Origin: Paraflavisolibacter caeni
GTDB taxonomy: Bacteria > Bacteroidota > Bacteroidia > Chitinophagales > Chitinophagaceae
Length of the DNA stretch: 64,000 bases
Reading direction: 5' to 3'
Assembly: GCF_025628885.1 (NCBI RefSeq)
Contig: NZ_JAOTIF010000004.1
Span: 1-64,000 of the forward strand
A program made the translations under genes and the position numbers. Shown one piece after another: positions 1-11,997 of this stretch. The notes beneath the pieces were generated by a model. The model was not told the DNA's origin and did no database searches. It was given only the letters and a program-made list of their open reading frames with translations. The first letter of the stretch is position 1, and each line of letters begins with the position of its first letter.

Positions 1-378
1 GAGCGGGTCGAAGACAAGGTCTATACCGACAAGACGGCCTCCATTTCGGGGGTGCAGTACCGCTACACCAACTCGGTACCCATTATTGTGGGGGCCAAGT
101 ATTACCCCCATACCAATAATGACATGCTGATGCCCTATGTGGGGGCGGGCCTGGGCACGACTTATACCAACCGGGCTACCGACTTTGGGTTGTATCGCAT
201 CACCACCAACACCTGGCAGTTTTGCCTGCGGCCGGAGTTGGGGGTAAGGATCAAGGGGCCCTCGGGTATGGATTTGATGGTGGGGGGCAAGTATTATGCG
301 AATTTCAACAATGATGAACTGGATGGGCAGTCCTTTTTGAGCCTTAATGTGGGCTTTATCTTCCACACCGGCCACTGA
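1..378 (+). CDS. Outer-membrane beta-barrel protein, C-terminal part (5' end outside window)
   Basis: The reading frame is open from the first base and ends at the TGA at 376-378, so only the last 125 residues are present. The sequence alternates aromatic and polar residues in short strands with repeated Gly-rich turns (YVGAGLGTTYTN, LMVGGKYYANFNND). It ends in a hydrophobic strand LSLNVGFIFHTGH, as expected of a small 8-stranded outer-membrane barrel of the OmpW/opacity-like type. Local base composition is GC-richer than downstream genes. The exact family cannot be fixed without the N-terminus. A hairpin terminator follows at 448. Confidence 0.7.
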   Translation, partial: ERVEDKVYTDKTASISGVQYRYTNSVPIIVGAKYYPHTNNDMLMPYVGAGLGTTYTNRATDFGLYRITTNTWQFCLRPELGVRIKGPSGMDLMVGGKYYANFNNDELDGQSFLSLNVGFIFHTGH

Positions 379-447
379 GGCTGAGGAAGGCGCCTGTCCT
401 TCAAATAGATTCAGGGTGTAATGACAGATAAGCAAATGGCGAGTACA

Positions 448-482
448 AAGGCCGTGTATGTCTATACATGGCCTTCTTTATT
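448..482 (+). terminator. Hairpin terminator after the outer-membrane protein
   Basis: AAGGCC (448-453) pairs with GGCCTT (470-475), and the inner TGTAT pairs with ATACA around a GTCT loop. CTTTATT follows. The T-tract is short, so termination strength is uncertain. Confidence 0.5.
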
Positions 483-504
483 GCCCTACATTATTGATGA
501 ATCA

Positions 505-2958
505 TCAATTGGCAAGTCTGCCCTGTTCTTCTTCTGATGCGGTTTTACGCTCTCTCTTGGCCGCTAATTTTTGATCACCGAAATTATGAGTGTAGGTTAG
601 TCTGAAATTTCTATTCCAGAATTGAAGCTCACCCCGCACCACCAGGTTTTGCTCTGGTAAATTGGCACTGGGTTTAAATACGGGTGCTCCTGTTATACTA
701 TTAAGAGCAAACTTTAAATTGTCCTTGTTATCATTGAACTTTTTCTGAATCCCAAAATCAAAAATTTCAAATGACTTTACTTTATAAATCCCAAAAACGC
801 CTGCTGATTGATAAAATCCCCTCAGTTCTATAAAAAAGTTCTTGGGTAATGTAAAGTTTTGAATAGAACTTATATTGAAACCTTTTTGCCTGATTTGAAA
901 TGGCTCGCTTTTATAAACCCCATTCAGTTGTTGAAAGGTTCCAATAATGTTGTTTTGCATATTCCACCATTTGTTGATGGTAATTGGTAATGAAAAAGTC
1001 AAAGCAAGAGTTTGTTTATTTCTCTGGTTTTCAGCGGCAAGGGTTTGTTTATTGCTGATAGAATCTATTTTAGGAGTAAAATTGGTAATGGGCCTTGACT
1101 CATAAGTGTATGCAATAGAAAAGATCCACTTTTTAAGAAGATAATCGAATTTCAAAGCATCTGAAATAGCAGGTTGTAATGCTGGATTCCCTGAAAAAAA
1201 AGTATTGGGATCAACAAAAAGTACAAAAGGCGCTAGGTTCCAGAAGGAAGGCCTTGTAATTCTTCGGCTGTATGAAAAATTAAGCGCGTTTTTATCATCT
1301 AACTTTTGTGATAGGAAGAAACTGGGAAATAATTTTCCATAATGCCTGTCTACAATATCTTTTTCAGTAGCAGAGTTTAGGTTGGAATTAGTATACTCAT
1401 AACGCAAGCCGATCTTTGCATTTGTTTTATCACTCAAACTCACACTGAACGTAGTATATGCTGCACTTATATTTTCTTTTAAATCGTAGATAGCGGTTAG
1501 GCTTTCGTCTTTAACCCAGTTATTATCTACAGTTTTCTCAACATTCACATCATTGGTGAATTTAGAAAATGTACCTTTTATACCAGCATCCATGCTTATT
1601 TTCTTGCTCCATTTCTTTGTATAGTCTGCAGTACCTACCCAGAACCTTAAAGGCGTATATTTATCACTCTTTGCCTTTTCTGTAAATAAATAATTCCATA
1701 ATTCATCAAAATACGTATTTACATAATCTGATGGATTCCGGTCTTTGGTATATATGTAATCAAGATTGACAGTAAATTTATCGTCTGCATTGATGCTATG
1801 CTGTACATTCATGTTAGCCGTATAGTTCTGTAGTGGATGGGACTCTATATTTGCAATTTGAATAATCGTATCCAACTTTTGATTTAACGATATATAACTG
1901 TTGTTATCTGATTCCACATACCATTTATTATAGTTTCCAGTAATTAAGCCACCAATTACCGTTTTCTTGGAAGCATAATAATCCAGTCCAATCCTGCCAT
2001 TGACATTTGATATTTTAGCTTCCCGGTCTGTTGTTATTTTACTTTCAATGATATTGCCACTATTGGAAACTTTACGGTAGAAATCCATACTTTGTACAAT
2101 ATTGCTGACCGCAGCAGAGCCATCGCCATATAAGTTCCATTTGGCTTTCCGGTGATTGAAGTTGATGCTGCCGGAAGATAACAATCCTTTACCATAGCCT
2201 CCCATCAACGTATATGTGCCATTAGTGCCGAATTGTGTATTGGTCTTCAATACAATATTGATGTAGCCCGCATTGCCTTCTGCATCAAAATTGGCAGGTG
2301 GTGTGGTGATCAGTTCAATCTTTTCAATATTACTCGACGACATACCAGCCAGCATTTGTACAATAGTGGCCATAGGCATGCGGCTGATCCTTCCATTGAT
2401 CATGAACACGACTCCATCCTTACCGTTAAGGGAAATGGAATTATTTTGGTAATCAACAATCACACCCGGGGAACGGGCCAGGACATCTAATGCGGTGCTG
2501 CCTGATGAGGTAATGCTTGCAGCAACGTTGATCACCATCCGATCCATCTTTTGTTCGTATAAAGGCACTTTTGTAGAAACCGTTACTCCTGAAAGTTGCA
2601 CTTCTTTTTCTGTTAATTTTAAAGCAGTTACATTGAACTCAGTTTTTGTGCTTTCTATTGTAAAATGAGGCGTGTACACTTGTTTATAACCTGAAAAGGT
2701 TGAGGAGATCAGGTACACACCAGGTTTGATATTATCAAAAGAGTAACGACCGTTTTTTGGAGTGATAAATCCCTTAACAAGGGATGAATCTTTGGAGTTG
2801 AGCAATAAAACACTGGCATTGAATATGGGTAGTCCATTCCCATCAATTACTTGTCCATTAATTTTCGTCTGGGCAAACCCGTTGATGAATAATAAATGAA
2901 GCAGCAGCAATAAACAAGTGCACCTGGCTCTTGTATGATCGGCAGTGGTTTGTTGCAT
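505..2958 (-). CDS. TonB-dependent receptor, outer-membrane beta-barrel family
   Basis: This 817-residue protein has a signal peptide ending near residue 30 (FINGFAQ). A carboxypeptidase-regulatory-like beta-sandwich follows (about 33-115, starting [19 protein letters not shown]). Next comes a plug-like domain (about 140-240, with [11 protein letters not shown] and the [13 protein letters not shown] end), then a long barrel to about residue 800. This is the Bacteroidota family often annotated as outer membrane beta-barrel family protein. It probably sits in the outer membrane and imports or binds an unknown ligand. There is no SusD partner beside it, so it is not part of a normal polysaccharide-utilisation locus. 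The ATG at 2958 gives a complete signal peptide. The C-terminal tail after the barrel is charged and unusual for a terminal strand. Confidence 0.85.
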   Translation of the reverse strand: MQQTTADHTRARCTCLLLLLHLLFINGFAQTKINGQVIDGNGLPIFNASVLLLNSKDSSLVKGFITPKNGRYSFDNIKPGVYLISSTFSGYKQVYTPHFTIESTKTEFNVTALKLTEKEVQLSGVTVSTKVPLYEQKMDRMVINVAASITSSGSTALDVLARSPGVIVDYQNNSISLNGKDGVVFMINGRISRMPMATIVQMLAGMSSSNIEKIELITTPPANFDAEGNAGYINIVLKTNTQFGTNGTYTLMGGYGKGLLSSGSINFNHRKAKWNLYGDGSAAVSNIVQSMDFYRKVSNSGNIIESKITTDREAKISNVNGRIGLDYYASKKTVIGGLITGNYNKWYVESDNNSYISLNQKLDTIIQIANIESHPLQNYTANMNVQHSINADDKFTVNLDYIYTKDRNPSDYVNTYFDELWNYLFTEKAKSDKYTPLRFWVGTADYTKKWSKKISMDAGIKGTFSKFTNDVNVEKTVDNNWVKDESLTAIYDLKENISAAYTTFSVSLSDKTNAKIGLRYEYTNSNLNSATEKDIVDRHYGKLFPSFFLSQKLDDKNALNFSYSRRITRPSFWNLAPFVLFVDPNTFFSGNPALQPAISDALKFDYLLKKWIFSIAYTYESRPITNFTPKIDSISNKQTLAAENQRNKQTLALTFSLPITINKWWNMQNNIIGTFQQLNGVYKSEPFQIRQKGFNISSIQNFTLPKNFFIELRGFYQSAGVFGIYKVKSFEIFDFGIQKKFNDNKDNLKFALNSITGAPVFKPSANLPEQNLVVRGELQFWNRNFRLTYTHNFGDQKLAAKRERKTASEEEQGRLAN

Positions 2959-3322
2959 ATCCGTATCATTTTAAATTGTGGTAATGCTATTGACACAACC
3001 ACAAAAACTCCATAAAGCACAAGGTATATGCAATTTTTACAGGAAAGGATTACTTTAAATTTACAAACATTTAGTATGCTGCCAATGTTATTTGTGATGG
3101 ACGGGCAAGGTTCAGAATCTGATTTAACCCTTCATTATTCTATTTGTTTGTAAGTGGAATAATGTATAAACAAGAGCCTGTTTAATTACAAAGAATTCAT
3201 ACTTCAAACTTTTGCCCATGTAACTAAGCTTTAATGACAAGCGCCTATTAAGCATTGTTGTACACTTTCAATACGGTTTCCCTTAATGGTGAAGCTGCAT
3301 CTAAGCATGTAAATTCCAATAT
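2959..3322. other. Intergenic region upstream of the TonB receptor
   Basis: This 364-bp gap lies between the end of the aldehyde dehydrogenase gene and the start of the receptor, both on the minus strand. It is AT-rich and should hold the receptor promoter. I found no convincing TTTG / TAnnTTTG pair, repeat or RNA gene in it. Confidence 0.4.
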
Positions 3323-4771
3323 TTATGACTTGACCCCACCATAACACAGGTATTTGATCTCCATAAAATAATCCATTCCATATTTTGATCCTTCTCTTCC
3401 AAAGCCGGATTCCTTCATTCCTCCGAACGGTGCCACTTCTGTAGAAATAATACCTTCATTGATGCCCACCATACCGTATTCTAAAGCTTCTGCCACGCGC
3501 CAGCAGCGGTTGACATCCTTGCTGTAGAAATAGGAGGCAAGACCATATTCTGTATCATTGGCCATCTGGATCGCTTCTTCTTCTGTATGAAAACGGAAAA
3601 TAGGAGCCACAGGGCCGAACACTTCTTCACGTGCTATGATCATTTCCTGGGTAGCGTTGGCAAGCACTGTTGGTTGAAAGAACAATCCTCCTGTACCTTT
3701 TCCACCGGTAGTGATGATGGCACCCTTATCTACTGCATCCTTGATAAACTCTTTTACTTTATTCAACCCTTTTTCATTGATCAACGGCCCAACCTGTACA
3801 TCCTTGTCAAGCACATTACCTGACTTTAAGCCCTGTACAGCTTGTGTAAACTTATCGACAAACTCATCATATACCTTGTCCTGTACCAGTATCCGGTTCA
3901 CGCATACGCAAGTCTGTCCGTTATGACGATACTTCGATATCAGTGCACCTTTTACAGCCGCATCAATATCTGCGTCATCAAATACAATGAAAGGCGCATT
4001 CCCACCTAACTCAAGGGAAAGTTTCTTTAATGTTGGAGCCGATTGGCTCATTAATATTTTTCCTACAGGTGTAGAACCTGTAAAAGAAAGTTTACGGACT
4101 TTTTTGTTTTCACAAAATTCTTTACCGACTTCGCTGCTGTTCGTAGAGGTTACTGTATTATAAACACCAGGAGGAAATCCTGCATTTTCTGCCAGGTAAG
4201 ATATAGCCAATCCTGTAAGTGGTGTTTCAGAAGGTGGTTTCACGATAACAGGACTGCCTGCCGCCAGGGCGGGACCAACCTTACGCGTGATCATTGCCAA
4301 AGGAAAGTTCCAGGGAGTAATCGCTGCAGCCACACCCACCGATTGTTTGATCACCACAAGGCGCCTGTCTCTTGTATGTTGGGGGATAACGTCTCCATAA
4401 GCCCGTTTGGCCTCTTCTGCAAACCATTCAATAAAAGAAGCACCATATGTCACCTCTCCCAGGCTTTCTGTCATCACTTTCCCTGATTCAATTGTCATAA
4501 GGTAAGCAAGTTCATCCTTATTTTCCATCATCAGGTTAAACCAGTTGCGCATGATACCTGCCCGCTCCTTGCCCGTCATATCTCTATAAGCCGGCCAGGC
4601 AGCATCAGCTGCATCAATGGCCTTCTGTACATCACTGCGGTCCATATCAGGTATCGCCGCAATGATCTCGCCTGTTGCCGGGTTAGTAACATCAAAAGTT
4701 TTCCCACTAGCTGCACCAACCCACTTGCCGTTAATATATGCCTGTGTTTTTAGAAGACCTTTTAATTCCAT
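3323..4771 (-). CDS. gabD: NAD(P)-dependent succinate-semialdehyde dehydrogenase
   Basis: This 482-residue aldehyde dehydrogenase oxidises succinate semialdehyde to succinate in GABA degradation, in the cytoplasm. Visible signatures are the oxyanion Asn in TPWNFP (N155), the cofactor loop FTGSTPVGK (about 230-238), the general-base Glu in LELGGNAP (E254), and the nucleophile in GQTCVCVNR (C288). C290 sits two residues later, matching the CxC pair of E. coli-type GabD. The C-terminus GGMKESGFGREGSKYG is typical of this subfamily. Length and start match the family. It appears monocistronic. A broader semialdehyde substrate range cannot be excluded. Confidence 0.9.
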   Translation of the reverse strand: MELKGLLKTQAYINGKWVGAASGKTFDVTNPATGEIIAAIPDMDRSDVQKAIDAADAAWPAYRDMTGKERAGIMRNWFNLMMENKDELAYLMTIESGKVMTESLGEVTYGASFIEWFAEEAKRAYGDVIPQHTRDRRLVVIKQSVGVAAAITPWNFPLAMITRKVGPALAAGSPVIVKPPSETPLTGLAISYLAENAGFPPGVYNTVTSTNSSEVGKEFCENKKVRKLSFTGSTPVGKILMSQSAPTLKKLSLELGGNAPFIVFDDADIDAAVKGALISKYRHNGQTCVCVNRILVQDKVYDEFVDKFTQAVQGLKSGNVLDKDVQVGPLINEKGLNKVKEFIKDAVDKGAIITTGGKGTGGLFFQPTVLANATQEMIIAREEVFGPVAPIFRFHTEEEAIQMANDTEYGLASYFYSKDVNRCWRVAEALEYGMVGINEGIISTEVAPFGGMKESGFGREGSKYGMDYFMEIKYLCYGGVKS

Positions 4772-4881
4772 AGTTTTAAAATTACATCTTCACCTTCAAT
4801 TGCAAAAAAAGCATCACTATATGTCAAAATTGTAGTTGTTTGTAACTGGCATAAAAATAACCTTTCGCTAAGAATAAACAT

Positions 4882-6009
4882 ATGAAAAGAAATTTAATTG
4901 CTCTTGCATTATTAGCGCCCTGCGCCTTGATTGCTCAACAAAAAGAATTCTCCATTAAAGGGAAAATAGGAAAGGTAAATGCACCAGCGACGGCATACCT
5001 TACCTATCGCCAGGCAAATAGCAGTGTTACAGATTCTTCGGCTGTTACCAACGGTGTATTTGAATTCAAGGGTGCTATTGATGAACCGGTACAAGGAGTG
5101 ATTACTTTAAATTACCTGGGGACCGGAACCAAAGGAAAGCTTGTGCATAGGCGGCCTTTTTACCTGGAAGCCACCCGTATCAAAATAAATAGTAAAGACT
5201 CGCTCACCACTGCTAAGATATCTGGTAAGATCAATGTCGATAATGAAAAGCTTACACAGGCATTAAAACCTTCCTCAGACAAGATGGCCGCCTTCATGGC
5301 TGATTATTTCGCCCTGCCACCCGATAAGCAGAAGGACTCATCAGTAAGAGCTGTATTGGACAAGAAGTATAACGCTATTGATGAAGAGCAGAAAGCAGCT
5401 TATGTAGGTTTTATTAAATCACATCCGAACACAATCGTCAGTTTGGATGCCTTAAAAAGGTTTGGTGGAGCAACTCCGGATATTGCAGTCGTTGCTCCTT
5501 TATTTGAGTCTTTCTCAGAGTCTGTGAAAAACAGTACTGCAGGAAAAGAATATGCAGTACTGCTTGATAAATTGAACGCCACTTCAATTGGCTCGATGGC
5601 TCCTGAATTTACGCAGAATGATCCTTCTGGAAATATGGTAAAATTATCCAGCTTCCGGGGCAAATACTTGCTGGTGGACTTTTGGGCATCGTGGTGCGGT
5701 CCTTGCAGGGTTGAAAATCCCAATGTCGTTAAAGCCTATGCGAAGTATCATGAAAAGGGATTTGAAATTTTGGGTGTTTCCCTCGACAATGAGAAGGGAA
5801 AAGAGAATTGGATAAAAGCCATTGAGAAGGATGGGTTAAAATGGCCGCAGGTTTCTGATTTGAAATACTGGAACAATGAAGTTGCGCAGCTTTATGCCAT
5901 TAGATCCATTCCTCAAAATTTTCTGTTGGATCCAACCGGTAAAATCATTGCGAAGAACCTAAGAGGTGAAGCATTGGAAAAGAAACTGGCCGAGTTATTT
6001 CAGTTGTAG
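4882..6009 (+). CDS. TlpA-family thiol-disulfide oxidoreductase with N-terminal DUF4369-type domain
   Basis: This 375-residue secreted protein has a signal peptide (residues 1-19, ending LIAQQ). A beta-rich DUF4369-like domain follows (about 23-120, FSIKGKIGKVNAPATAYLTY), then a helical linker and a C-terminal TlpA/AhpC-type thioredoxin domain (about 240-375). The redox motif WCGPC is at C272/C275 and the cis-proline loop SIPQNF is near 343. Such proteins reduce or shuffle disulfides in the periplasm of Bacteroidota. It is the first gene of a three-gene operon, with a 67-bp gap to another secreted thioredoxin. The substrate is unknown. Confidence 0.88.
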   Translation: MKRNLIALALLAPCALIAQQKEFSIKGKIGKVNAPATAYLTYRQANSSVTDSSAVTNGVFEFKGAIDEPVQGVITLNYLGTGTKGKLVHRRPFYLEATRIKINSKDSLTTAKISGKINVDNEKLTQALKPSSDKMAAFMADYFALPPDKQKDSSVRAVLDKKYNAIDEEQKAAYVGFIKSHPNTIVSLDALKRFGGATPDIAVVAPLFESFSESVKNSTAGKEYAVLLDKLNATSIGSMAPEFTQNDPSGNMVKLSSFRGKYLLVDFWASWCGPCRVENPNVVKAYAKYHEKGFEILGVSLDNEKGKENWIKAIEKDGLKWPQVSDLKYWNNEVAQLYAIRSIPQNFLLDPTGKIIAKNLRGEALEKKLAELFQL

Positions 6010-6076
6010 CATTCCATCTGTATGATATCATATTAATGTGCAGCCTTTACTTAATCACCATTAAATTTTAGTTTAA

Positions 6077-7321
6077 ATGGACCTTAATAGAATTAAAGCT
6101 ATTCCTGTTATATTATTGGGAATGGCTTGTAGTCCTTTTATGTTGCATGCTCAGGGTATTGAGTTTATGCATGACCTGGATGCCGCGCTGGTAAAAGCAA
6201 AAGCGGAAAATAAGATTGTGTTTATAGATTTTTATACTTCCTGGTGTGGTCCGTGTAAGACCATGTCTAATGAAGTATTTCCTTTGGAAAAAGTAGGCAG
6301 CTTTTACAACAAGCAATTCATTAGCTGTAAGGTTCAGTGTGATGATAATGGAGTAGGGGTAGAGCTTGGAAAGAAATATCAGGTCAACGCTTATCCTACG
6401 TTGATGTATCTTGATAAAAACGGAGAGCTCCTTCATTCTGCTGCAGGGTCTTCTTCAGCCGAACAATTTATAGAATTGGGTAAAATTGCACTGAATCCTG
6501 ATCGCAACCTGTTTTCACTGATTAAAGAATGGAACGCCGGAAATAGGCAAGAGGAATTTGTCTCCAAATATTTCAAGGCATTGAAAACAGCTTACCGGGG
6601 CGAAAAACTAAATAATGATTTTGCTATTTACTTCAATGATCTGACAGATAAAGACAAATCTAAAAAAAGTACGTTCGAATTGACTCAATATGTAAAGCCA
6701 GTGCCTTTCTCACCGGTATTTACCTATATCGAGGAAAACCGGAAGAAATATGACAAGTCCGTTGGCCGCGCGCAAATCGATAAATATATAGCCGATTCCT
6801 ATCTGTGGTACCTGAAGAACATGATCCAGCCAAAGAATCTGAAAGAATATTACAGCGCAAAGGCCAGGTTTAAAGCTAAAAACTATCCCTTTTACGAAGA
6901 GTTTGATATGTTTTATAGTGCCTTTGAGGTCATGGACAGCACTGGCCATATTGACGTCAACGAATACATGAAACGAGGGGATGCTTTTTTGAAAAAATAC
7001 GGTAAGAACAATGATAGTTATACCATTGCACTAACAAGCTTGTTGGGCAACTGTGTCGGCAAAGCTGACGAGGGAGTGGCAGGAATCAAATGGATGGAAG
7101 ACCTTTTACAAAGAAAACGTGATCCTAAGTATCTGGATACTTATTTTTATATACTTTGGAGAAATTTCCACTTTGACCAGGCCCTTGAAATTGCAAAAGA
7201 GATACGAGCCAATGCCATCAGTACCAATCAATCAACCAAAACGATCGATTCACAGGTCGCTATGATTCAGGAATACAGGGAAAAACTGGCAAAAAGAGCA
7301 GCGGAAAATAAAAGTAAATAA
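6077..7321 (+). CDS. Secreted thioredoxin-fold protein with long helical C-terminal extension
   Basis: This 414-residue protein has a signal peptide ending near residue 26 (MLHAQG). A thioredoxin domain follows (about 30-140) with SWCGPCKTM (C57/C60) and the cis-proline loop NAYPT (P107). The remaining 270 residues are mainly helical, Lys/Tyr-rich and have no motif I recognise. Similar two-part proteins in Bacteroidota are annotated only as thioredoxin family protein. It is the middle gene of the operon, and the next gene starts 16 bp downstream. That gene's product has many Cys residues, so a role in its disulfide formation or repair is a reasonable inference. Confidence 0.85.
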   Translation: MDLNRIKAIPVILLGMACSPFMLHAQGIEFMHDLDAALVKAKAENKIVFIDFYTSWCGPCKTMSNEVFPLEKVGSFYNKQFISCKVQCDDNGVGVELGKKYQVNAYPTLMYLDKNGELLHSAAGSSSAEQFIELGKIALNPDRNLFSLIKEWNAGNRQEEFVSKYFKALKTAYRGEKLNNDFAIYFNDLTDKDKSKKSTFELTQYVKPVPFSPVFTYIEENRKKYDKSVGRAQIDKYIADSYLWYLKNMIQPKNLKEYYSAKARFKAKNYPFYEEFDMFYSAFEVMDSTGHIDVNEYMKRGDAFLKKYGKNNDSYTIALTSLLGNCVGKADEGVAGIKWMEDLLQRKRDPKYLDTYFYILWRNFHFDQALEIAKEIRANAISTNQSTKTIDSQVAMIQEYREKLAKRAAENKSK

Positions 7322-7337
7322 AATACAAATAGAAGAT

Positions 7338-9266
7338 ATGTTACAACGTTTTTGCCTGCTATGTGTTCTGATGCTCTGTTTTAATATCCACAATGCTTTG
7401 GCTCAATCACCCGTTATGGATCATGTAATAACACATAACCGGGTAACCATAGTTACCGATCCTTCAAAAGGTGAAAATTCTTACAAACAATGGGGTGTTT
7501 TTCCAAAGGATAGTAAAAAGATTCGCTCCGTAAAGATGCTGTTGACATTGGGTTCACCGGATTCAATTCCTACTGCACATTGGGACTATTGCGATAATAT
7601 CAATATTAGAAGAGTCAAAAGTAAAGACAGTGCAGACAAGCATATAGAAATTGGAAGAATGTTAACGCCTTATGGAAGTATTTACCGTAAAGGATGGCAA
7701 TGGCAATGGGAAGTAGATGTTACTGATTTTAAGTCTTTATTACAAGATAGTGTAGAAATAGAATATTTACATACCGGCTACGAACCTGTATCGGTTGGAT
7801 GGGCTTTAACCCTTGATTTTGCCATTACTTACGGACCTGAAATTGTAAAGCCGATGGGTATGATTCCTTTGTGGAATGATAAATATAAATATGGCGATGA
7901 CAAACAGCCCATCACCGCTTCTTTATTACCTGTTCAATATACTGTTCCCCAAGGCGCTGCTATCAATCGTATCAGGATTCAGCATACCGGGCACGGTGCC
8001 GATCAACCTCGCCAGTGTAGCGAATTTTGCACTCGCTGGCGCAAGATAATGATCGATCAAAATGTGGTAGACCAAAGGAATCTCTGGAAAGATTGCAGCG
8101 TAAATCCTTTATATCCTCAAGGGGGTACATGGATTTACAGCAGGGCATACTGGTGCCCCGGCGATTTGCAACAGCCCGATGTTATTGATGTTCCCATTCA
8201 GGCAGGAAAACATGAAGCATCTGTTTTTATGCAACCCTATACGGCAACGGGAAATATCCAGGCTTATGAACATATAGGCTCTTATCTGTTTTTTTATGCT
8301 GCTCCTCAACAGAAATATGATGCTGCGATAGAAGAAATTTGGGCACCTACTAATAAACAGCAATATGCCAGGTTAAACCCCGCAATAGACCAAGCAAAAA
8401 TCCTGGTTCGTAATGTAGGCAGCAATAATTTGACTTCATTGCAGATTGAGTACGGAACAGTTGGTTTTGCAAAAAAACGTTATATCTGGAAAGGTAATTT
8501 AACTTTTAATCAAACTGCATTGGTTGTATTACCCGGAGAAATTTATGCCAGGCCCGGAGAGAATAAATTTTCAGTTACCATCAGCAAACCTAATGGTAAA
8601 GCAGATGCATGGACTGGCGACAACAGTATGACCAGCAGTTTTATGGCACCAAAACAATTCCCGCAACAAATGATTGTGCAATATAAAACCAATAATAACC
8701 CGCAGGACAATACGATTTTGTTGATAAATGCTTCCGGCGATACATTGTTTAAAAAACTGCCAGCTGATGTAAAACCCAGTACAATTTATGCAGACACTTT
8801 ACAATTAAAAGAAGGAAAATATGCGTTGATTTTACAGGATACTGCTGGTGATGGCTTACAGTTTTGGGCCAATCCGCGACAAGGCGATGGCTATTTAAGG
8901 TTAACTGATATGAATGGAAATTTAGTACACATAGTAGAAAGCGATTGTGGCAAAGGCGAAACAACTTTCATAGATGCATCCGCTCAATATAAATTAGATA
9001 CCAGCAAAATCGTCGGAGCATTTTCTATGTATCCAAGACGTACAAGAGACAAGATTGATTTGGATGTTCTGTTAAGTAAAGCTGCAAAGCTTACTGTTAA
9101 AATAACAGTTGATGGTATATTGCAACAGCTGCACGAATATGAATCAGTAAAGCAGGGCATTTTTACGTATAGTATCGCATCCTTACCTCCGGGAAGATAT
9201 ATAGTAGACGTATATGCAAACGATGAAAGGATGTTTACCGGAAGAGTAAACAAGGAAAGCAGGTAG
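7338..9266 (+). CDS. Secreted PNGase F-like peptide-N-glycosidase family protein
   Basis: This 642-residue protein has a signal peptide (1-22, NALAQ). Its core resembles the two jelly-roll domains of peptide-N-glycosidase F, which removes N-glycans by cleaving the GlcNAc-Asn bond. Visible signatures are HWDYCDN (D83), WQWEVDVTD (E125), GHG...CSEFC (E229), KDCSVNPLYPQGGTW (about 251-265) and YWCPG. I believe D83, E125 and E229 correspond to the acidic active-site residues of Flavobacterium PNGase F, from motif context and not an alignment. Residues from about 340 form extra beta-rich domains, possibly CARDB-like with a sorting-type tail. It ends an operon with two secreted thioredoxins. Confidence 0.82.
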   Translation: MLQRFCLLCVLMLCFNIHNALAQSPVMDHVITHNRVTIVTDPSKGENSYKQWGVFPKDSKKIRSVKMLLTLGSPDSIPTAHWDYCDNINIRRVKSKDSADKHIEIGRMLTPYGSIYRKGWQWQWEVDVTDFKSLLQDSVEIEYLHTGYEPVSVGWALTLDFAITYGPEIVKPMGMIPLWNDKYKYGDDKQPITASLLPVQYTVPQGAAINRIRIQHTGHGADQPRQCSEFCTRWRKIMIDQNVVDQRNLWKDCSVNPLYPQGGTWIYSRAYWCPGDLQQPDVIDVPIQAGKHEASVFMQPYTATGNIQAYEHIGSYLFFYAAPQQKYDAAIEEIWAPTNKQQYARLNPAIDQAKILVRNVGSNNLTSLQIEYGTVGFAKKRYIWKGNLTFNQTALVVLPGEIYARPGENKFSVTISKPNGKADAWTGDNSMTSSFMAPKQFPQQMIVQYKTNNNPQDNTILLINASGDTLFKKLPADVKPSTIYADTLQLKEGKYALILQDTAGDGLQFWANPRQGDGYLRLTDMNGNLVHIVESDCGKGETTFIDASAQYKLDTSKIVGAFSMYPRRTRDKIDLDVLLSKAAKLTVKITVDGILQQLHEYESVKQGIFTYSIASLPPGRYIVDVYANDERMFTGRVNKESR

Positions 9267-9360
9267 TTTGTCAGCCCGGAACTGTCGCAGCCGTAGTGAA
9301 ATAGTGAAATGACAACATATTTGTGGTTGAAAGGCATCTGTCTAATTTCTTGATGACATA

Positions 9361-9395
9361 AAACAAAAGGCAGTGGAACTCGCTGCCTTTTGTTT
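9361..9395. terminator. Bidirectional terminator between PNGase-like gene and katG
   Basis: The 13-bp arms AAACAAAAGGCAG (9361-9373) and CTGCCTTTTGTTT (9383-9395) are perfectly complementary around a 9-nt loop. The T-rich arm serves the plus strand, and the A-rich arm gives a T-rich tail on the minus strand. It lies between two convergent genes, as expected for a shared terminator. Confidence 0.8.
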
Positions 9396-9416
9396 CAACT
9401 TTTACTTTTTGCCAGC

Positions 9417-11732
<2,316 letters not shown>

Positions 11733-11862
11733 CTACTACAGTACCTGGATGAAATGTAGTGATATTGCAAAATAAGTACAATTGGCAAATAGCTGAAATC
11801 AGTTAATTCTATGATTCAATAGTTTAAATCTATAACTTTTGGATCACTTGAAAACATAATAA

Positions 11863-11997
11863 CGAGGCAACATCCGAGAGGAAGTGGAGCAGGAACTGGG
11901 ATTTTCGGTCTCGGATGATTATCTGTGGGGACTAATAAAACGTCTTCAGTGGAAAAAGAAAGTCCCACGTCCTAAGCATTTCGGTTACAAATGCTAA
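11863..11997 (+). pseudogene. Remnant of an IS630-type transposase (winged-helix N-terminal piece)
   Basis: A short stop-to-stop frame reads REEVEQELGFSVSDDYLWG, then LIKRLQWKKKVPRPKHF and a stop. The pattern of an HTH helix, LxxLxWxxKxPRPxH and then the catalytic domain matches the winged-helix end of IS630/Tc1-like transposases. There is no start codon and no DDE domain follows. Its last four bases overlap the 3' end of the uracil permease gene, which is on the other strand. It is a scrap and not a functional gene. Confidence 0.6.
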
